From: Thiosocius sp963808165
GTDB lineage: Bacteria; Pseudomonadota; Gammaproteobacteria; Chromatiales; Chromatiaceae
Length of the DNA: 64,000 nucleotides
Direction: 5' to 3'
Assembly: GCA_963808165.1 (NCBI GenBank)
Contig: CAWEET010000007.1
Span: 1-64,000 of the forward strand
This document shows, piece by piece, positions 49,530-58,824 of this stretch. Within the stretch, counting starts at the first letter, position 1. Each line of letters begins with the position of its first letter. The translations under genes were made by a program, and so were the position numbers. Under the pieces are notes generated by a model that was given only the letters and a program-made list of their open reading frames with translations, was not told the origin of the DNA and made no database searches.

Positions 49530-49945
49530 TCTATTATTGAAAACCGCAAGCGCTGGCGCCACCTGAACGGCCAATGGTCCTTCTTCGAGACGAACTGGAA
49601 ACCGGCAAGCTGGAAGCACCGCTATCGCTTTGTATTTGTCCGCCGCGAAAACTGCAAGCAATACAAAGCCGCGGTCCAGTTGGATCTGTTCATCCCGATG
49701 AATACGGGTATGACTTCAAAGTGATAGTTACCAATAAGCGAATTTCTGCGAAAAAGGCGCTACCTTCCATAACGGCCGCGGCGCCCAGGAAGGCTTATTC
49801 GCTGAACTCAAGTGACACACGCAGATGGACTACGTGCCCACGAGCAAAAAGGCTGGCAACCAGACCTTTCTGCTCTCTGATATACTGGCGCACAATCTGA
49901 ACCGGGAAATCAGATGCTCTGCCACGAGAAAGCGCGCAATACGAC
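49530..49945 (+). pseudogene. IS1380-family transposase C-terminal relic
   Basis: Frames together read RHLNGQWSFFETNWKPASWK, HRYRFVFVRRENCKQYKAAV, then (shift) YGYDFKVIVTNKRISAKKAL, (shift) FHNGRGAQEGLFAELK, a stop, QMDYVPTSKKAGNQTFLLSD and ILAHNLNREI. This is the recognisable last third of an IS1380-type DDE transposase with two or more frameshifts and a stop. Confidence 0.75.
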
Positions 49946-50077
49946 CAGGTAGCAGTCGTTGCTGTGGTGTTTCGAGCGGCTCGGTACCGTAAAGCCATTT
50001 TGATCTAGCGTGTCGGATGTTTGTAAGGATAAGGGCTAACCGAATACCTACGATTCACCGCACTACTTCCCTTTCTT

Positions 50078-51004
50078 CTATTTTTTGCCCTTCTTGCCCT
50101 TCTTGCCCTTCTTGCCCTTTTTACCCTTTCCGCCCTCCGTCTGCCCGTCGAGCTCGGCCTCCGGCCCATCCCCCCCCTGCTCGACGATCGCGTGATACTT
50201 CTTCTTGATCTCGTCGATGTCGACCGTCGGCGCGGGGAATTTCATGCCCAAGGACTCCAGGGTCTCGGCGACGATCCGGGAGATGGCAAGATTGCGGAAC
50301 CACTTTTGGTTCGAGGGGATGACGAACCAGGGGGCGTGCTCGGTGCTGCATTTGTCCAGTGCGTCCTCGAAGGCCTCGGTGTAGGCGTCCCAGAACGGGC
50401 GCTCGGCGTAGTCCCCCTCGCTGATCTTCCAGTGCCGGGCGGGGTCCTGGATACGGATCTTGAAGCGTTCGAGCTCTTCGGCGGCGTCGATGTGGAGATA
50501 GAACTTCAGGATATGGGTGCCGTTGTCGTGCAGCAGCTTCTCGAAATTGTTGATGTGCTCGTAGCGCCCGGACCAGACGGCCTTCGGCACCATGTCCTGC
50601 ACCCGTTGCACCAGCACGTCTTCGTAGTGGGAACGGTTGAAGATGCCCACCTCTCCCTTGCCCGGCGTGTGCTGATGATAGCGCCACAGGAAGTCGTGAG
50701 CCGCCTCCGCTTTGGAGGGGACCTTGAAGCCGGTCACGTTGCAGCCTTGGGGGTTCATGGCGCCGAGCACATGGTTAATAGTGCCGTCCTTACCCGCCGC
50801 GTCGCGCCCCTGCAGGCAGATGAGCAGGGAGCGCTTGCCCTCGGCGTACATCAGGTACTGCAGGTCGTGCAGCTTCTGGGTGGTGGCCTCGATCTCCGGC
50901 AAGGCGTGCTCATGGGATTCGTGCTTGTCTTTGAATCCCGCGTCGACCTTACTCAGATCGACCTTGCTGCCCGGCTTGACGATAAATTGCTTGGTGTAGT
51001 TCAT
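50078..51004 (-). CDS. ppk2: Polyphosphate kinase 2 family protein
   Basis: 308 residues from the ATG at 51004. Walker A is LICLQGRDAAGKDGT (about residues 66-80), Walker B/lid region GEVGIFNRSHYEDVLVQRVQ, and STEHAPWFVIPSNQKWFRNL near the C-terminus. PPK2 enzymes use polyphosphate to phosphorylate nucleotides, or the reverse. The last 20 or so residues are a Lys/Gly tail (GKGKKGKKGKKGKKGKK) encoded by a 9-base tandem repeat (50083-50130). An upstream in-frame ATG at 51043 is less likely. A second, different PPK2 lies at 57979-58824. Confidence 0.92.
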   Translation of the reverse strand: MNYTKQFIVKPGSKVDLSKVDAGFKDKHESHEHALPEIEATTQKLHDLQYLMYAEGKRSLLICLQGRDAAGKDGTINHVLGAMNPQGCNVTGFKVPSKAEAAHDFLWRYHQHTPGKGEVGIFNRSHYEDVLVQRVQDMVPKAVWSGRYEHINNFEKLLHDNGTHILKFYLHIDAAEELERFKIRIQDPARHWKISEGDYAERPFWDAYTEAFEDALDKCSTEHAPWFVIPSNQKWFRNLAISRIVAETLESLGMKFPAPTVDIDEIKKKYHAIVEQGGDGPEAELDGQTEGGKGKKGKKGKKGKKGKK

Positions 51005-51092
51005 GATGGGGAATACCTGGAACAGTTGGGTGAAAGGGTTCAATTTGCTCCCCGGACGGCCAGGCGGCTATCCGGGGAGAAAACGACAGGCG

Positions 51093-51414
51093 CTATTCGC
51101 CAGCGTAACCGGCCGGGACAGCGACATGCGCCGCATGCCGCCCCTTGAGGAAGCGGGCATACCAATGCGGCCTTCCGGCATCCTTCCGCATCCGGCTGTA
51201 GAGTCCCAACTTGGCACGATCGAGGACGAACATCCAAGCCAGCATATAGAGCCAGACCAGCCCGATAACAGTCCAAGGCAGCGCGGTGACGAACCAGCCG
51301 AATCCGCACAGCAGGACGGCGAGTATCTGGGTGCCGACGATGGCCAGGAACATGGGCTTGGCCGGCCAGGGCGGGCTGAGGAAGGAGCCGCGCGAGCGCA
51401 GCACGAACAGCAGT
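51093..51414 (-). pseudogene. Plasma-membrane proton P-type ATPase, C-terminal stump
   Basis: About 105 codons: LLFVLRSRGSFLSPPWPAKP, two membrane helices (MFLAIVGTQILAVLLCGFGW and TVIGLVWLYMLAWMFVLDRA) and KLGLYSRM, matching the last helices of P3A-type proton-exporting ATPases. A non-typical tail follows to 51093. Everything upstream is replaced at 51415 by IS91 copy C. Confidence 0.78.
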
Positions 51415-52000
51415 CAGGTGCGTGGCGATGCAGCGGTAGACAATGCCGAGCACCCGGCCCATGACCTCGGGGCGGCTGGCGAACAGGAAGCGCAACGGAT
51501 AAGGGACGCTCAGCACCCATTGGCGCACCGGCTGCTCGGGAAACACCTCGTCGACCAGCAGCGCGGCACTCTCGGCCATGCGTCGGGCGCCGCAGCTGGG
51601 ACAGAAGCCGCGCATCTTGTGACGTGAAGGGATTCACTAATGCCGCGGGCGCAGGGATGCGCAGGAGCGGCCAGCTGAAGGCGACCAGGTGCTCGGCATG
51701 ACAAGTTTCGCAGCGCGCCCTCAGAAAACCGTGCTCGAGACGCCCACACTTGAGGTATTCCTCGAACTCCTGCTGCACATACCCCGGCAAGTCCGTGCCC
51801 TGCGCCGCCAGGTGCGCCTTGAATGCGGGATAGTATTCCTCGACAAGTTGATAAAGGAGGGTGCGCTCCGGGCGGTGGCGCACATACGGCGGCGCACCGA
51901 TACCCGGCCTGGCTTCCCTGCCAGCCGGCGACGGCAACATGACGCATCCTTGCGATGTTATTTTCGTCTAGGTTAGCAGAGCCATCGGTTACGCCTACGT
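51415..52000 (-). mobile_element. IS91-type element fragment, copy C
   Basis: Identical or nearly so to the transposase N-terminal part of copy B (PERTLLYQLVEEYYPAFKAH through VMGRVLGIVYRCIATHL), including the repeat-2 insert, plus about 60 bases of leader. It stops abruptly at 51415, where a P-type ATPase stump begins. The tnp-3' end is absent. Confidence 0.88.
51623..51669 (-). repeat. Short hairpin repeat 2, copy d
   Basis: Same sequence, orientation and host site as in copies A and B. Confidence 0.75.
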
Positions 52001-52004
52001 AGAA

Positions 52005-52945
52005 TCAGTCGAGCAGGCGCAGATAACCCTCGTAGCGGTATAGCCGATCGCGCTTGCGCTCACCCACCTCGGCGAGGATACCGGCCTTGATGAGCACATC
52101 AATCGCCTTGCCGGCAGTCGGCTTGCTGATCGACAGCAGGCGCGCGACCGACGGCATCGTCACGATCGGGTGCTCGGGCAGCAGTTCGAACAGCTGGATG
52201 GCCGTGACGGTAGCACCAGACGTCTTCAGCAATGTCTGCCGGTCTTCGCTGACCCGTGCGTACAGGGCGCGCGCGGTTCGCGTGGCATCGTCGGCGATCT
52301 CTGCCACGCCTACAAGAAAGAACCGCAGCCAGCCGACCCAGTCGCCCTCGGTCCGGATCGCCTCGAGCCAGCGGTAATAGGCGGCCTGGTTCTGCTTGAG
52401 ATAGAGGCTGAGGTAGAGCAGCGGACTTGTTGAGCAGTTGCCAGTGGTCCAGCAGCAGGGCGATCAGCATCCGCCCCAGGCGGCCGTTGCCGTCGAGGTA
52501 GGGGTGGATGGTCTCGAACTGGACGTGCGCCAGCGCGATACGCAGCAGCGGCGCCAGGTCGTCGTCGGCGTGGATATACCGTTCAAGATCACTGAGCAGA
52601 TCGGCGACCTGCTCTGGTGGCGGCGGCACAAACACGGCATTGCCGGGGCGGCTGCCCCCGATCCAGTTCTGCGAGCGGCGCAGCTCGCCTGGCTGCTTGG
52701 TGGCACCGCGCACGCCCTGCATCAGGATGCGGTGGCACTCGTTGAACAGGCGCACGGAGATCGGCGGGCCTTTCGGCGAATGGATCTTCGTGAAGGCATG
52801 ATTGACCGCAGCGACGTAGTTGGTGACCTCCTCGATGTCGTCAAGGTTCGAGGCACCGGGCTGCTCGGCCTGCTCCCAGGCCAGCACGTCGACCAACGTC
52901 GCCTGGGTGCCTTCGATCTCCGAGGACAGCAGGGCCTGCCTGATG
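52005..52945 (-). pseudogene. Fic-domain AMP transferase, frameshifted and 5' truncated
   Basis: The minus strand begins inside the inhibitory helix (LLSSEIEGTQATLVDVLAWE; the S-x-x-x-E-G motif is kept) and continues with the Fic core (HRILMQGVRGATKQPGELRR, ALAHVQFETIHPYLDGNGRL with catalytic HPYLDGNGRLGR). Near 52425 a one-base loss shifts the frame (NKS|LLYLSLYLKQNQA). The other frame then carries the rest to the winged-helix end RDRLYRYEGYLRLLD. Fic proteins transfer AMP to target proteins. The first 40-60 residues are missing, replaced by an IS3-type fragment. The last 75 codons recur at 45422-45648. Confidence 0.85.
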
Positions 52946-53240
52946 CGGCCGCTCGGTGTTGTAGTGGCGCAGCCAGCGCCCGATCGCGTCCCGCGCATGG
53001 CTGATCGATTCGAATCGATCAGCCATGCGCTCCCCCTTCAGGCTGCGGACAAACCGCTCAACCAAGCCGTTCTGCTGCGGACTGTACGGCGTAATGAGTT
53101 CCTGCTGCAGTCCATAAGCCCTTACCGTCGCCGTGTGGCGCTGCGAGGCGAAGACCAAGCCATTGTCGCTGCGTAGCTGCAGTGTGCCTGCGCCACCGTT
53201 TGCCGTATTTCGCCGCAAGGTCCCGCAGTCTGCCGTCATA
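52946..53240 (-). pseudogene. IS3-family transposase (OrfB) C-terminal fragment
   Basis: The minus strand reads LRSDNGLVFASQRHTATVRA, then YGLQQELITPYSPQQNGLVE and RFVRSLKGERMADRFESISH to RWLRHYNTERPHQ, the end of an IS3-type DDE integrase core (second catalytic Asp in SDNG, Glu in GLVERF). It stops in RPHQ where the Fic remnant begins. Contains the palindrome at 52993-53030. Confidence 0.8.
52993..53030. repeat. 38-base perfect palindrome
   Basis: GCGCATGGCTGATCGATTC followed directly by its exact reverse complement, without a loop. It lies within the IS3-type transposase fragment (coding ERMADRFESISHARDA). Confidence 0.9.
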
Positions 53241-53360
53241 TGCCCGTAGTGCCTTCCGGTGTCCCCGCCTCCGGCTCAAAGCCCGGGTACTGCACTTCAT
53301 CCTTGAGCCGGCCGGCGTCAAATTGAAACAGACTAGCACTGGTTGAATCCCGGACAGGGC

Positions 53361-55382
53361 TCAACGACGCCGATGCAAACTCTCTATCGCTGCATGGATC
53401 CATTTTTTTGTAGCCTCCAGCCCGTAGCTGTTTTCAACCATCCGGCGCAGAGAGCCGAGTTGTTGTTCAAACATGCCGGGTTTGCGCAGATCGGCAGTCT
53501 CTTCATCGGGTCCAAGGGGTAGGATATGTTCAAAATAGGTTCCACCCAAAAGGTGGCGAAGGATACCTTCGCCCAAAAAAGCCTCGTCGTTGTTCAGCGT
53601 TCGCGTTGCGCGTAGCAGACGACGAACATCATATTGACCAGGAAAGATGTCGGGCACTTGTTTTTTTATGCCGAGTAGGGTGTAGACCCCAGTCCGGGCT
53701 GTTCTGACCGAACTTTCCAACGTGAATACCACATCGTTATGTGTTTCGACGAACTGACCAAGACAGGCGAGGTTGGTGCAACCGTCTGGTACCGTCCATG
53801 GGCGATCGCCCTTCGCACGAGGCATAAACTGTGCCGTGATGTATGGCATCAGCGCGGTACGTACTTTTGTCGCGGCGACTATTTCCGTGATCTGGTCAAT
53901 CAGGCCAAGGTGGAAGCACATCTCGCTTAGAATCTCTTTGCCGGTACATTCTGGCATCGTTTTTTTGACGTAATTACCAGGCTTGTCCATATGTAATGCA
54001 TAAACCCAAAGTACAATCATGTCATCGGGTTGGTCAGGAAAGTGTGGCTGACGATTGACGGTGAAACTCATTAACCATTCAGAGTCGGTGAAGGTGATGA
54101 TGCCGCCGGTTACGGTTTTACCGGAATAGGGGTCGTTTACTGACAACTCTTTGAGTTTTTCGATCAATGGCGAGTGGGTACAGCTTAGCGTCGCCGATTC
54201 CCACATCGTTTTAGCTACGTTGTCGCAGAATTTCTCGGGGCGTCCAAAGACCGGCGATTTCTTGGCAAGGTTCTTCCACAAATGCCAGCTTGAGCCAACA
54301 TCTGGATCATCACCGGTTATCTGCAGCTCGGGTACGGTGTCGTCGCCTCCATAGGCGGTGTCCTCAACTATCGAGCCGTTGGTGACGAAAACCAGATCAC
54401 GTTTGTCGATATCGATAGACATTTCTTTGCCATGGCGGCGACATTTGATTGTGTTTGCGGTAAGCGCCCCGTCGCCCGTGTCCAGATCCAGATCCAGAAC
54501 TCTGGTATCGTACTCGACGTTTATACCTTTCTCTTTGAGCCAATTCATCAGTGGTCGAACAAAGCAGTCATACTGGTTGTATTTGGGAAAAACCAGTGAA
54601 GTCATGTCATTGAGTCCATCCATGAGGTGAAGGAAGCGGTGAGCGTATAGTTTCATTTCCAGCACCGAATGGCAGTTCTGAAAAGCAAACATGGTGCGCC
54701 AGAAAATGTAAAAGTTACTATTCAGAAAGCCTTCACTGAACCATTCTTCCACGGAGATGCCGTCTAGGTCTTCCTTGCGTGCGAGCAATAGCTTCATCAT
54801 CTCCAGCTGTTGCCGTTTGGTCAGACCCATGGTCGAGAAGTCTCTGATTTTGCCTTGTTTCTCCAGAAGTCGCGCCTTCGACCAGTTTTTGTCTGCGTCA
54901 TTGACGATTCGGTATTCATCTAACACCGTGAATGGCGGTGGCAGTTCTAGGGCAGGAATTTCCGAGAATACATCCCAGAAGTTTTGATAAGTCATCTCCA
55001 TCTCGCGGCCACCGCGCACGATGTAACCGTCTTCGGCATTACCCGCTCCGTCAAGCGCGCCGCCCCCCGTATTTTGTGCCTCTAGAAGGGTAATATTCGT
55101 GGCGGGCATATGGCCGTCGCGGATCAGGAAAAATGCGGCCGATAAGCCGGCAATCCCGCTGCCTACGATATATGCACGACGATCTGCAACCCCTGGCGTT
55201 GGAAGCGGACGATTATTGACATAGGCCCCTTGCAGATCAGCGGGTGGGAGAGGTGTATCAGGTCCATTATGAAGATGCTGTGTGGAGGCGTCAGGGGTTA
55301 TGTCAACAGTTTGTGATGCCATCGCATCAATATGAGTATCTAGGCGCGAGGTATCGATTGTTAGAGAATCAGGGCGAGTCAT
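53361..55382 (-). CDS. ohyA: Oleate hydratase
   Basis: 673-residue FAD-dependent fatty acid hydratase (myosin-cross-reactive-antigen family), adding water to the cis-9 double bond of oleate and similar acids. FAD-binding AYIVGSGIAGLSAAFFLIRD (about residues 69-88), the family signature VRGGREMEMTYQNFWDVFSE, substrate/FAD region VFPKYNQYDCFVRPLMNWLK, and C-terminal NNDEAFLGEGILRHLLGGTY. A clear ribosome binding site (GAAGGA) precedes the ATG at 55382. The first 65 residues extend a little beyond the usual start. Base use is A/T-richer than the surroundings. Both flanks are transposon debris, so it is probably a transferred single gene. Reading frame intact. Confidence 0.93.
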   Translation of the reverse strand: MTRPDSLTIDTSRLDTHIDAMASQTVDITPDASTQHLHNGPDTPLPPADLQGAYVNNRPLPTPGVADRRAYIVGSGIAGLSAAFFLIRDGHMPATNITLLEAQNTGGGALDGAGNAEDGYIVRGGREMEMTYQNFWDVFSEIPALELPPPFTVLDEYRIVNDADKNWSKARLLEKQGKIRDFSTMGLTKRQQLEMMKLLLARKEDLDGISVEEWFSEGFLNSNFYIFWRTMFAFQNCHSVLEMKLYAHRFLHLMDGLNDMTSLVFPKYNQYDCFVRPLMNWLKEKGINVEYDTRVLDLDLDTGDGALTANTIKCRRHGKEMSIDIDKRDLVFVTNGSIVEDTAYGGDDTVPELQITGDDPDVGSSWHLWKNLAKKSPVFGRPEKFCDNVAKTMWESATLSCTHSPLIEKLKELSVNDPYSGKTVTGGIITFTDSEWLMSFTVNRQPHFPDQPDDMIVLWVYALHMDKPGNYVKKTMPECTGKEILSEMCFHLGLIDQITEIVAATKVRTALMPYITAQFMPRAKGDRPWTVPDGCTNLACLGQFVETHNDVVFTLESSVRTARTGVYTLLGIKKQVPDIFPGQYDVRRLLRATRTLNNDEAFLGEGILRHLLGGTYFEHILPLGPDEETADLRKPGMFEQQLGSLRRMVENSYGLEATKKWIHAAIESLHRRR

Positions 55383-55519
55383 CTATTTTTCCTTCGTGAA
55401 TATTGGGCTTCTGTATGCCGTGCGCATATCTCGGAAACTGGCTGTCGAGAGCTAAGAGAGCATCTGGTCCGTATTGCGGGTAAACTTGGGCGTCAGCTTT
55501 ACAGTGAAGTTGGCGCGGC

Positions 55520-55640
55520 AAAGCCTTTGCCGCGCGGTAGCAGATGTCTGCTGTCGTGAGATTTCCCGAGCTCTCGTGGTTATAGTAGTCGACAAATTCG
55601 GCTACACCTGGCCTCCAGGTCAACCGGAAGACGGGGGCGT
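55520..55640 (-). pseudogene. Small integrase-type transposase scrap
   Basis: The minus strand reads EFVDYYNHESSGNLTTADIC, resembling the FVDYYNxxRYHESLxNLTPADVY ending of IS3/IS481-type integrases with a few residues lost. Only about 40 codons are recognisable; the continuation to the oleate hydratase start is not typical. Confidence 0.45.
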
Positions 55641-55721
55641 CGGTCGCGACGGATTGAGTTCGATCTTCGCGCGCAGGCGATTGATGGCGATTGCGTTGTC
55701 CTGCGCTGGCCTCCAGCTTCC

Positions 55722-56235
55722 TCAGCACTCGATGACGTTTACCGCCAGCCCGCCTCGCGCGGTCTCTTTATACTTGGTCTTCATATCGGCACCCGTGTCG
55801 CGCATGGTCTTTATGACTTTGTCGAGTGACACATAGTGCGAGCCATCGCCACGCAGCGCCATGCGGGAGGCATTGATGGCCTTCACAGCGCCCGTTGCGT
55901 TACGCTCGATGCAGGGCACTTGCACCAAGCCGCCAACCGGGTCGCAGGTCAGGCCCAGGTTGTGCTCCATGGCGATCTCGGCGGCATTCTCGACCTGGGC
56001 CGGGGTGCCTCCAAGGACTTCGGTCAGCGCGCCGGCGGCCATTGAGCAGGCTGTCCCCACCTCCCCTTGGCAACCGACCTCGGCGCCGGATATCGAGGCA
56101 TTCTCCTTGTACAGACTGCCAATGGCGCCGGCGGTGAGCAGGGCGCGCACTATCCCATTCTCGTCCGCGCCCGGCGAAAAGCGCCAATAGTAGTGCAATA
56201 CTGACGGCACGATGCCAGCGGCACCGTTGGTTGGT
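55722..56235 (-). pseudogene. L-serine dehydratase, C-terminal stump
   Basis: About 170 codons: PTNGAAGIVPSVLHYYWRFS, GAIGSLYKENASISGAEVGC, QGEVGTACSMAAGALTEVLG, LGLTCDPVGGLVQVPCIERN and the end TARGGLAVNVIEC. This is the iron-sulfur catalytic domain of SdaA-type single-chain enzymes; three cluster-type Cys are present. The first 280 or so residues are missing: the PTNGAAG motif is cut exactly at the GGAGTATAGG end of IS91 fragment D. Confidence 0.88.
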
Positions 56236-56700
56236 GGAGTATAGGCAGTATAAAAGGCTTTTTCCGCCAGCTGCATCGCCTGATCGCAGCCATCGACACC
56301 CGCGGTCGGCCGCCTCGCTGACCATCGAACGATATCCGGCCGGCATGTTGGGGCGCGAATCCATCCCGGCAACTCGTTCGCGGGCGCGTTTTTCTTCGGA
56401 GGATCTTCTCGATCACCGCCGGATCCTCAATGCACGCGACGATCCGCACCGCACCGCCGCAGGCCGGGCAGGTCTCGATGTCGATACCGACCGAATTGCC
56501 TGGAGCGATTTGGAACAGCCGAAGGCTGGCCCGAAGGGCGGAGGGCAGGATGCCCGGAGTAACACCCGTTTGAGGCGTTGCGCCCAGGTCATCGCGGCGC
56601 GGCGTTCGGCCGGTGTCGGTTCATCCAGATCCTCTGTCGTCGCATGCTGACCGCCCCTGCCCCGCCTAGCCGGTGTCACCCGCGGCTTGTCAGCCGGTAC
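56236..56700 (-). mobile_element. IS91-type element fragment, copy D
   Basis: Has the tnp-3' end GGAGTATAGGCAGTATAAAA and the first 160 bases of tail. A deletion at about 56397 removes 240 bases present in A and B. Then follow the C-terminal coding part (CIEDPAVIEKIL), a repeat-1 insert and AAMTWAQRLKR ... RVTPARRGRGG. Truncates the serine dehydratase gene. Confidence 0.85.
56491..56561 (-). repeat. Short hairpin repeat 1, copy b
   Basis: About 71 bases inserted between GATACCGA and ACACCCG. Comparison with copy B (41030-41042), which lacks it, gives the exact limits. Contains CAGCC-GAA-GGCTG, GCCC-GAA-GGGC and GGGCA-GGA-TGCCC hairpins. Confidence 0.85.
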
Positions 56701-57380
56701 TTCGACTCCCTGAAGAACCATCAGGACCTCCCACGTTCACTTAGTTTGCTCTACCAGCATGCCGTGCTCTCAGACCCCGGGGACGCCACTTGCTGCTGCC
56801 CATCCCGTAGCAAGCGATGTTGTCTTCTGCTAATTTGACGCCATCGACCATCTCACATTTGCATCTTAACGGGGCTCAATCACTTCAACCCTTTACGGCT
56901 TACGGCCTGCAAGCTCTCTGTCTACGCTTAACGCCTACCGTTACCGGCACACGCTCAAGACTCGATAACAGGTACGGCGGGTCACCGCTTCCTGTGCTGT
57001 ACTTCCAACTGCCAGCAAAATAAGTGCCTCGTGGCACACCATATTTGGGTGCAAATTAATAGTCACTTAAAGGCGAGTCGATTCATCACTACCCAACAAA
57101 TCAAGCGACTGCCTACAAATGATATTATTGGTCCAGCAATAGATTCCTTCGAAAAAAGACCGATGCAAATATCGGTGAGATTTGTGATCGCACCCACTAT
57201 GGTTCTAACTGGTTGGCATGCGTGGACAAAATCCAATAGATTTCTCATAACTGATTGGCGTGTTAACGGTTATTGCTTCCCGGCAATTCTCGCTTTTACC
57301 CGTGGACGCGTCCAGTGCTGGCATGGGTGAAGCACCTTTTGTAAACTCACAGTCACTGACAGGACTGAACGACGGGATAC
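56701..57380. other. Spacer, partly A/T-rich, no gene recognised
   Basis: Bases 56720-57020 are even in composition with several short open frames but no family; 57020-57380 is A/T-rich. It serves as the upstream region of the PagL-like gene. I could not identify the 56840-57020 block. Confidence 0.4.
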
Positions 57381-57848
57381 ATGAAGCTGGCACCGTTACC
57401 CCTGGCCGCAGGACTCATTGCAGCGCAGCTCAATGCGAAAGCAGCAGATTTAACCATGGCGCTGGGTGGCTTCGATGTCCGCAAGTCCGGGGTAGCCATG
57501 GGACAGGCCGAATACCGTTTTTCCAATGGCTGGTCTGGCTTCAGGCCGCAGGCCGGCTTATTCGTAACGGAGGACAGCGGGGTCTATCTCTATGGTGGTG
57601 TCGGGTATCCATTTGCACTGAATGAGCAATGGTCATTAACCCCCAGTCTTTCGGCTGGCTACTACGACAAGGGTGATGGCAAGAACCTGGGGTATGACCT
57701 TGAGTTCTACAGTCAGCTGAGGCTGGAGTATCGGCTTGCGGCCGGTTCCAGCGTCGGTCTGGGAATCGGGCATATCTCCAACGCGGGTTGCGGGGACAAC
57801 AACCCGGGCGCCGAGACTTTACATCTGTCCTATAGTATTGCTTATTAA
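57381..57848 (+). CDS. PagL-like lipid A 3-O-deacylase (acyloxyacyl hydrolase family)
   Basis: 155-residue outer-membrane barrel protein with a short signal peptide (LAPLPLAAGLIAAQLNAKAA). The ending LGIGHISNAGCGDNNPGAET then LHLSYSIAY carries the PagL catalytic pattern: His and Ser in HISN, Glu in GAET. PagL removes the 3-position acyl chain of lipid A, changing surface charge and immune recognition. Length matches the family. It precedes a PPK2 gene on the same strand (130 bases); no evidence of co-function. Confidence 0.85.
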   Translation: MKLAPLPLAAGLIAAQLNAKAADLTMALGGFDVRKSGVAMGQAEYRFSNGWSGFRPQAGLFVTEDSGVYLYGGVGYPFALNEQWSLTPSLSAGYYDKGDGKNLGYDLEFYSQLRLEYRLAAGSSVGLGIGHISNAGCGDNNPGAETLHLSYSIAY

Positions 57849-57978
57849 TGATGAGTCTGAAGTTCCCTGGTGAGAGATGCGCATGGCTGTGCTCGTGAAG
57901 TGTATTATTTACCAGCGGCGCTCGGATGTCTGATCGCCATTTGTCCTGTTGGATTCCCGCAATCGAGGAGGCAGTCAC

Positions 57979-58824
57979 GTGAGTAAGAAGCATAAGAAAT
58001 CGAAGCATAAAGACGAGGCAGCAGACGAACAGCCTGTCGCGGAAAGCAAGCCACGCATGAAGAAGAAGGATTATGAAAAGGAACTGCGCAACTTGCATGT
58101 GGAACTGGTGAAGCTGCAGCAGTGGGTGGTTCACGAGGGACTCAAGGTCTGCGTGGTATTCGAGGGGCGGGACGGTGCCGGTAAAGGGGGCACCATCAAG
58201 GCGATCACCGAGCGGGTCAGCCCACGGGTGTTCCGGGTGGTGGCGCTGCCGGCGCCTAGTGATCGCGAAAAGACCCAGATGTACATCCAGCGCTATCTTC
58301 CGCACATGCCGGCAGCCGGTGAAGTGGTGATCTGGGACCGTAGCTGGTACAACCGCGCGGGCGTGGAGCGGGTCATGGGTTTCACCAGCGAGGATCTGGT
58401 GCAAAGGTTCCTGAAGATGACGCCGCCCGTCGAGAAGGCGATAGTGGATTCCGGGATCATTCTCATCAAGTACTGGCTCGATGTGGACCAGGATGAGCAG
58501 ACGCGCAGGATGGAAGGGCGTATTACCGACGGCCGCAAGCTCTGGAAGCTGTCGCCCATGGATATCGAGTCCTACAAGCGCTGGTACGACTATTCGCGGG
58601 CCCGGGACGAGATGATTGCGGCCACGGACACGGAGCATGCGCCCTGGCACGTGGCCGTGTCGAACGACAAGAAACGCGTCCGCCTCAACATCATTACCCA
58701 TTTGCTCGGGCAGATACCCTACAAGTCGCTGCCGCGCAAGAAGGTCAAGCTGCCGCCACGGCAGAAGCCAGGTAATTACAGGGAGCCGGATTACCCGCTC
58801 AAGTACGTCCCGGAAAAGTTTTAA
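57979..58824 (+). CDS. ppk2: Polyphosphate kinase 2 (PPK2)
   Basis: 281 residues from a GTG at 57979 with GAGGAGG in front. The N-terminus is a Lys/His-rich low-complexity stretch (SKKHKKSKHKDEAADEQ). PPK2 core: Walker A CVVFEGRDGAGKGGTIKAIT, RVFRVVALPAPSDREKTQMY, Walker B/lid GEVVIWDRSWYNRAGVERVM, and GRKLWKLSPMDIESYKRWYD. The RSWYNRAGVE lid is typical of polyphosphate-dependent NDP kinases of this family. Differs clearly from the PPK2 at 50078-51004, so they are paralogues of different subclasses rather than a recent duplication. Confidence 0.93.
   Translation: MSKKHKKSKHKDEAADEQPVAESKPRMKKKDYEKELRNLHVELVKLQQWVVHEGLKVCVVFEGRDGAGKGGTIKAITERVSPRVFRVVALPAPSDREKTQMYIQRYLPHMPAAGEVVIWDRSWYNRAGVERVMGFTSEDLVQRFLKMTPPVEKAIVDSGIILIKYWLDVDQDEQTRRMEGRITDGRKLWKLSPMDIESYKRWYDYSRARDEMIAATDTEHAPWHVAVSNDKKRVRLNIITHLLGQIPYKSLPRKKVKLPPRQKPGNYREPDYPLKYVPEKF

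Larger units (their letters stand above)
49322..50077. other. Spacer: inverted repeat and IS1380 relic
   Basis: Holds an inverted repeat (49456-49523) and an IS1380-type transposase remnant (about 49530-49945), listed separately. Nothing else was recognised. Confidence 0.5.

Noticed and set aside
50083..50130. Microsatellite or CRISPR-like array
   Set aside because: A 9-base coding repeat producing a Gly-Lys-Lys tail; no spacers.
53058..53339. Separate gene upstream of the IS3-type fragment
   Set aside because: Overlapping frame of the same transposase debris with no independent support.
55369..55728. 119-codon minus-strand frame as a gene coupled to oleate hydratase
   Set aside because: Only a short integrase-like phrase is recognisable; the rest is unstructured and the overlap with the oleate hydratase start is probably accidental.
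56817..57023. Short plus-strand frame (AYGLQALCLRLTPTVTGTRS)
   Set aside because: The phrase feels familiar from many genomes, but I cannot assign it to a protein or RNA family and it has no ribosome binding site, so I left it unannotated.
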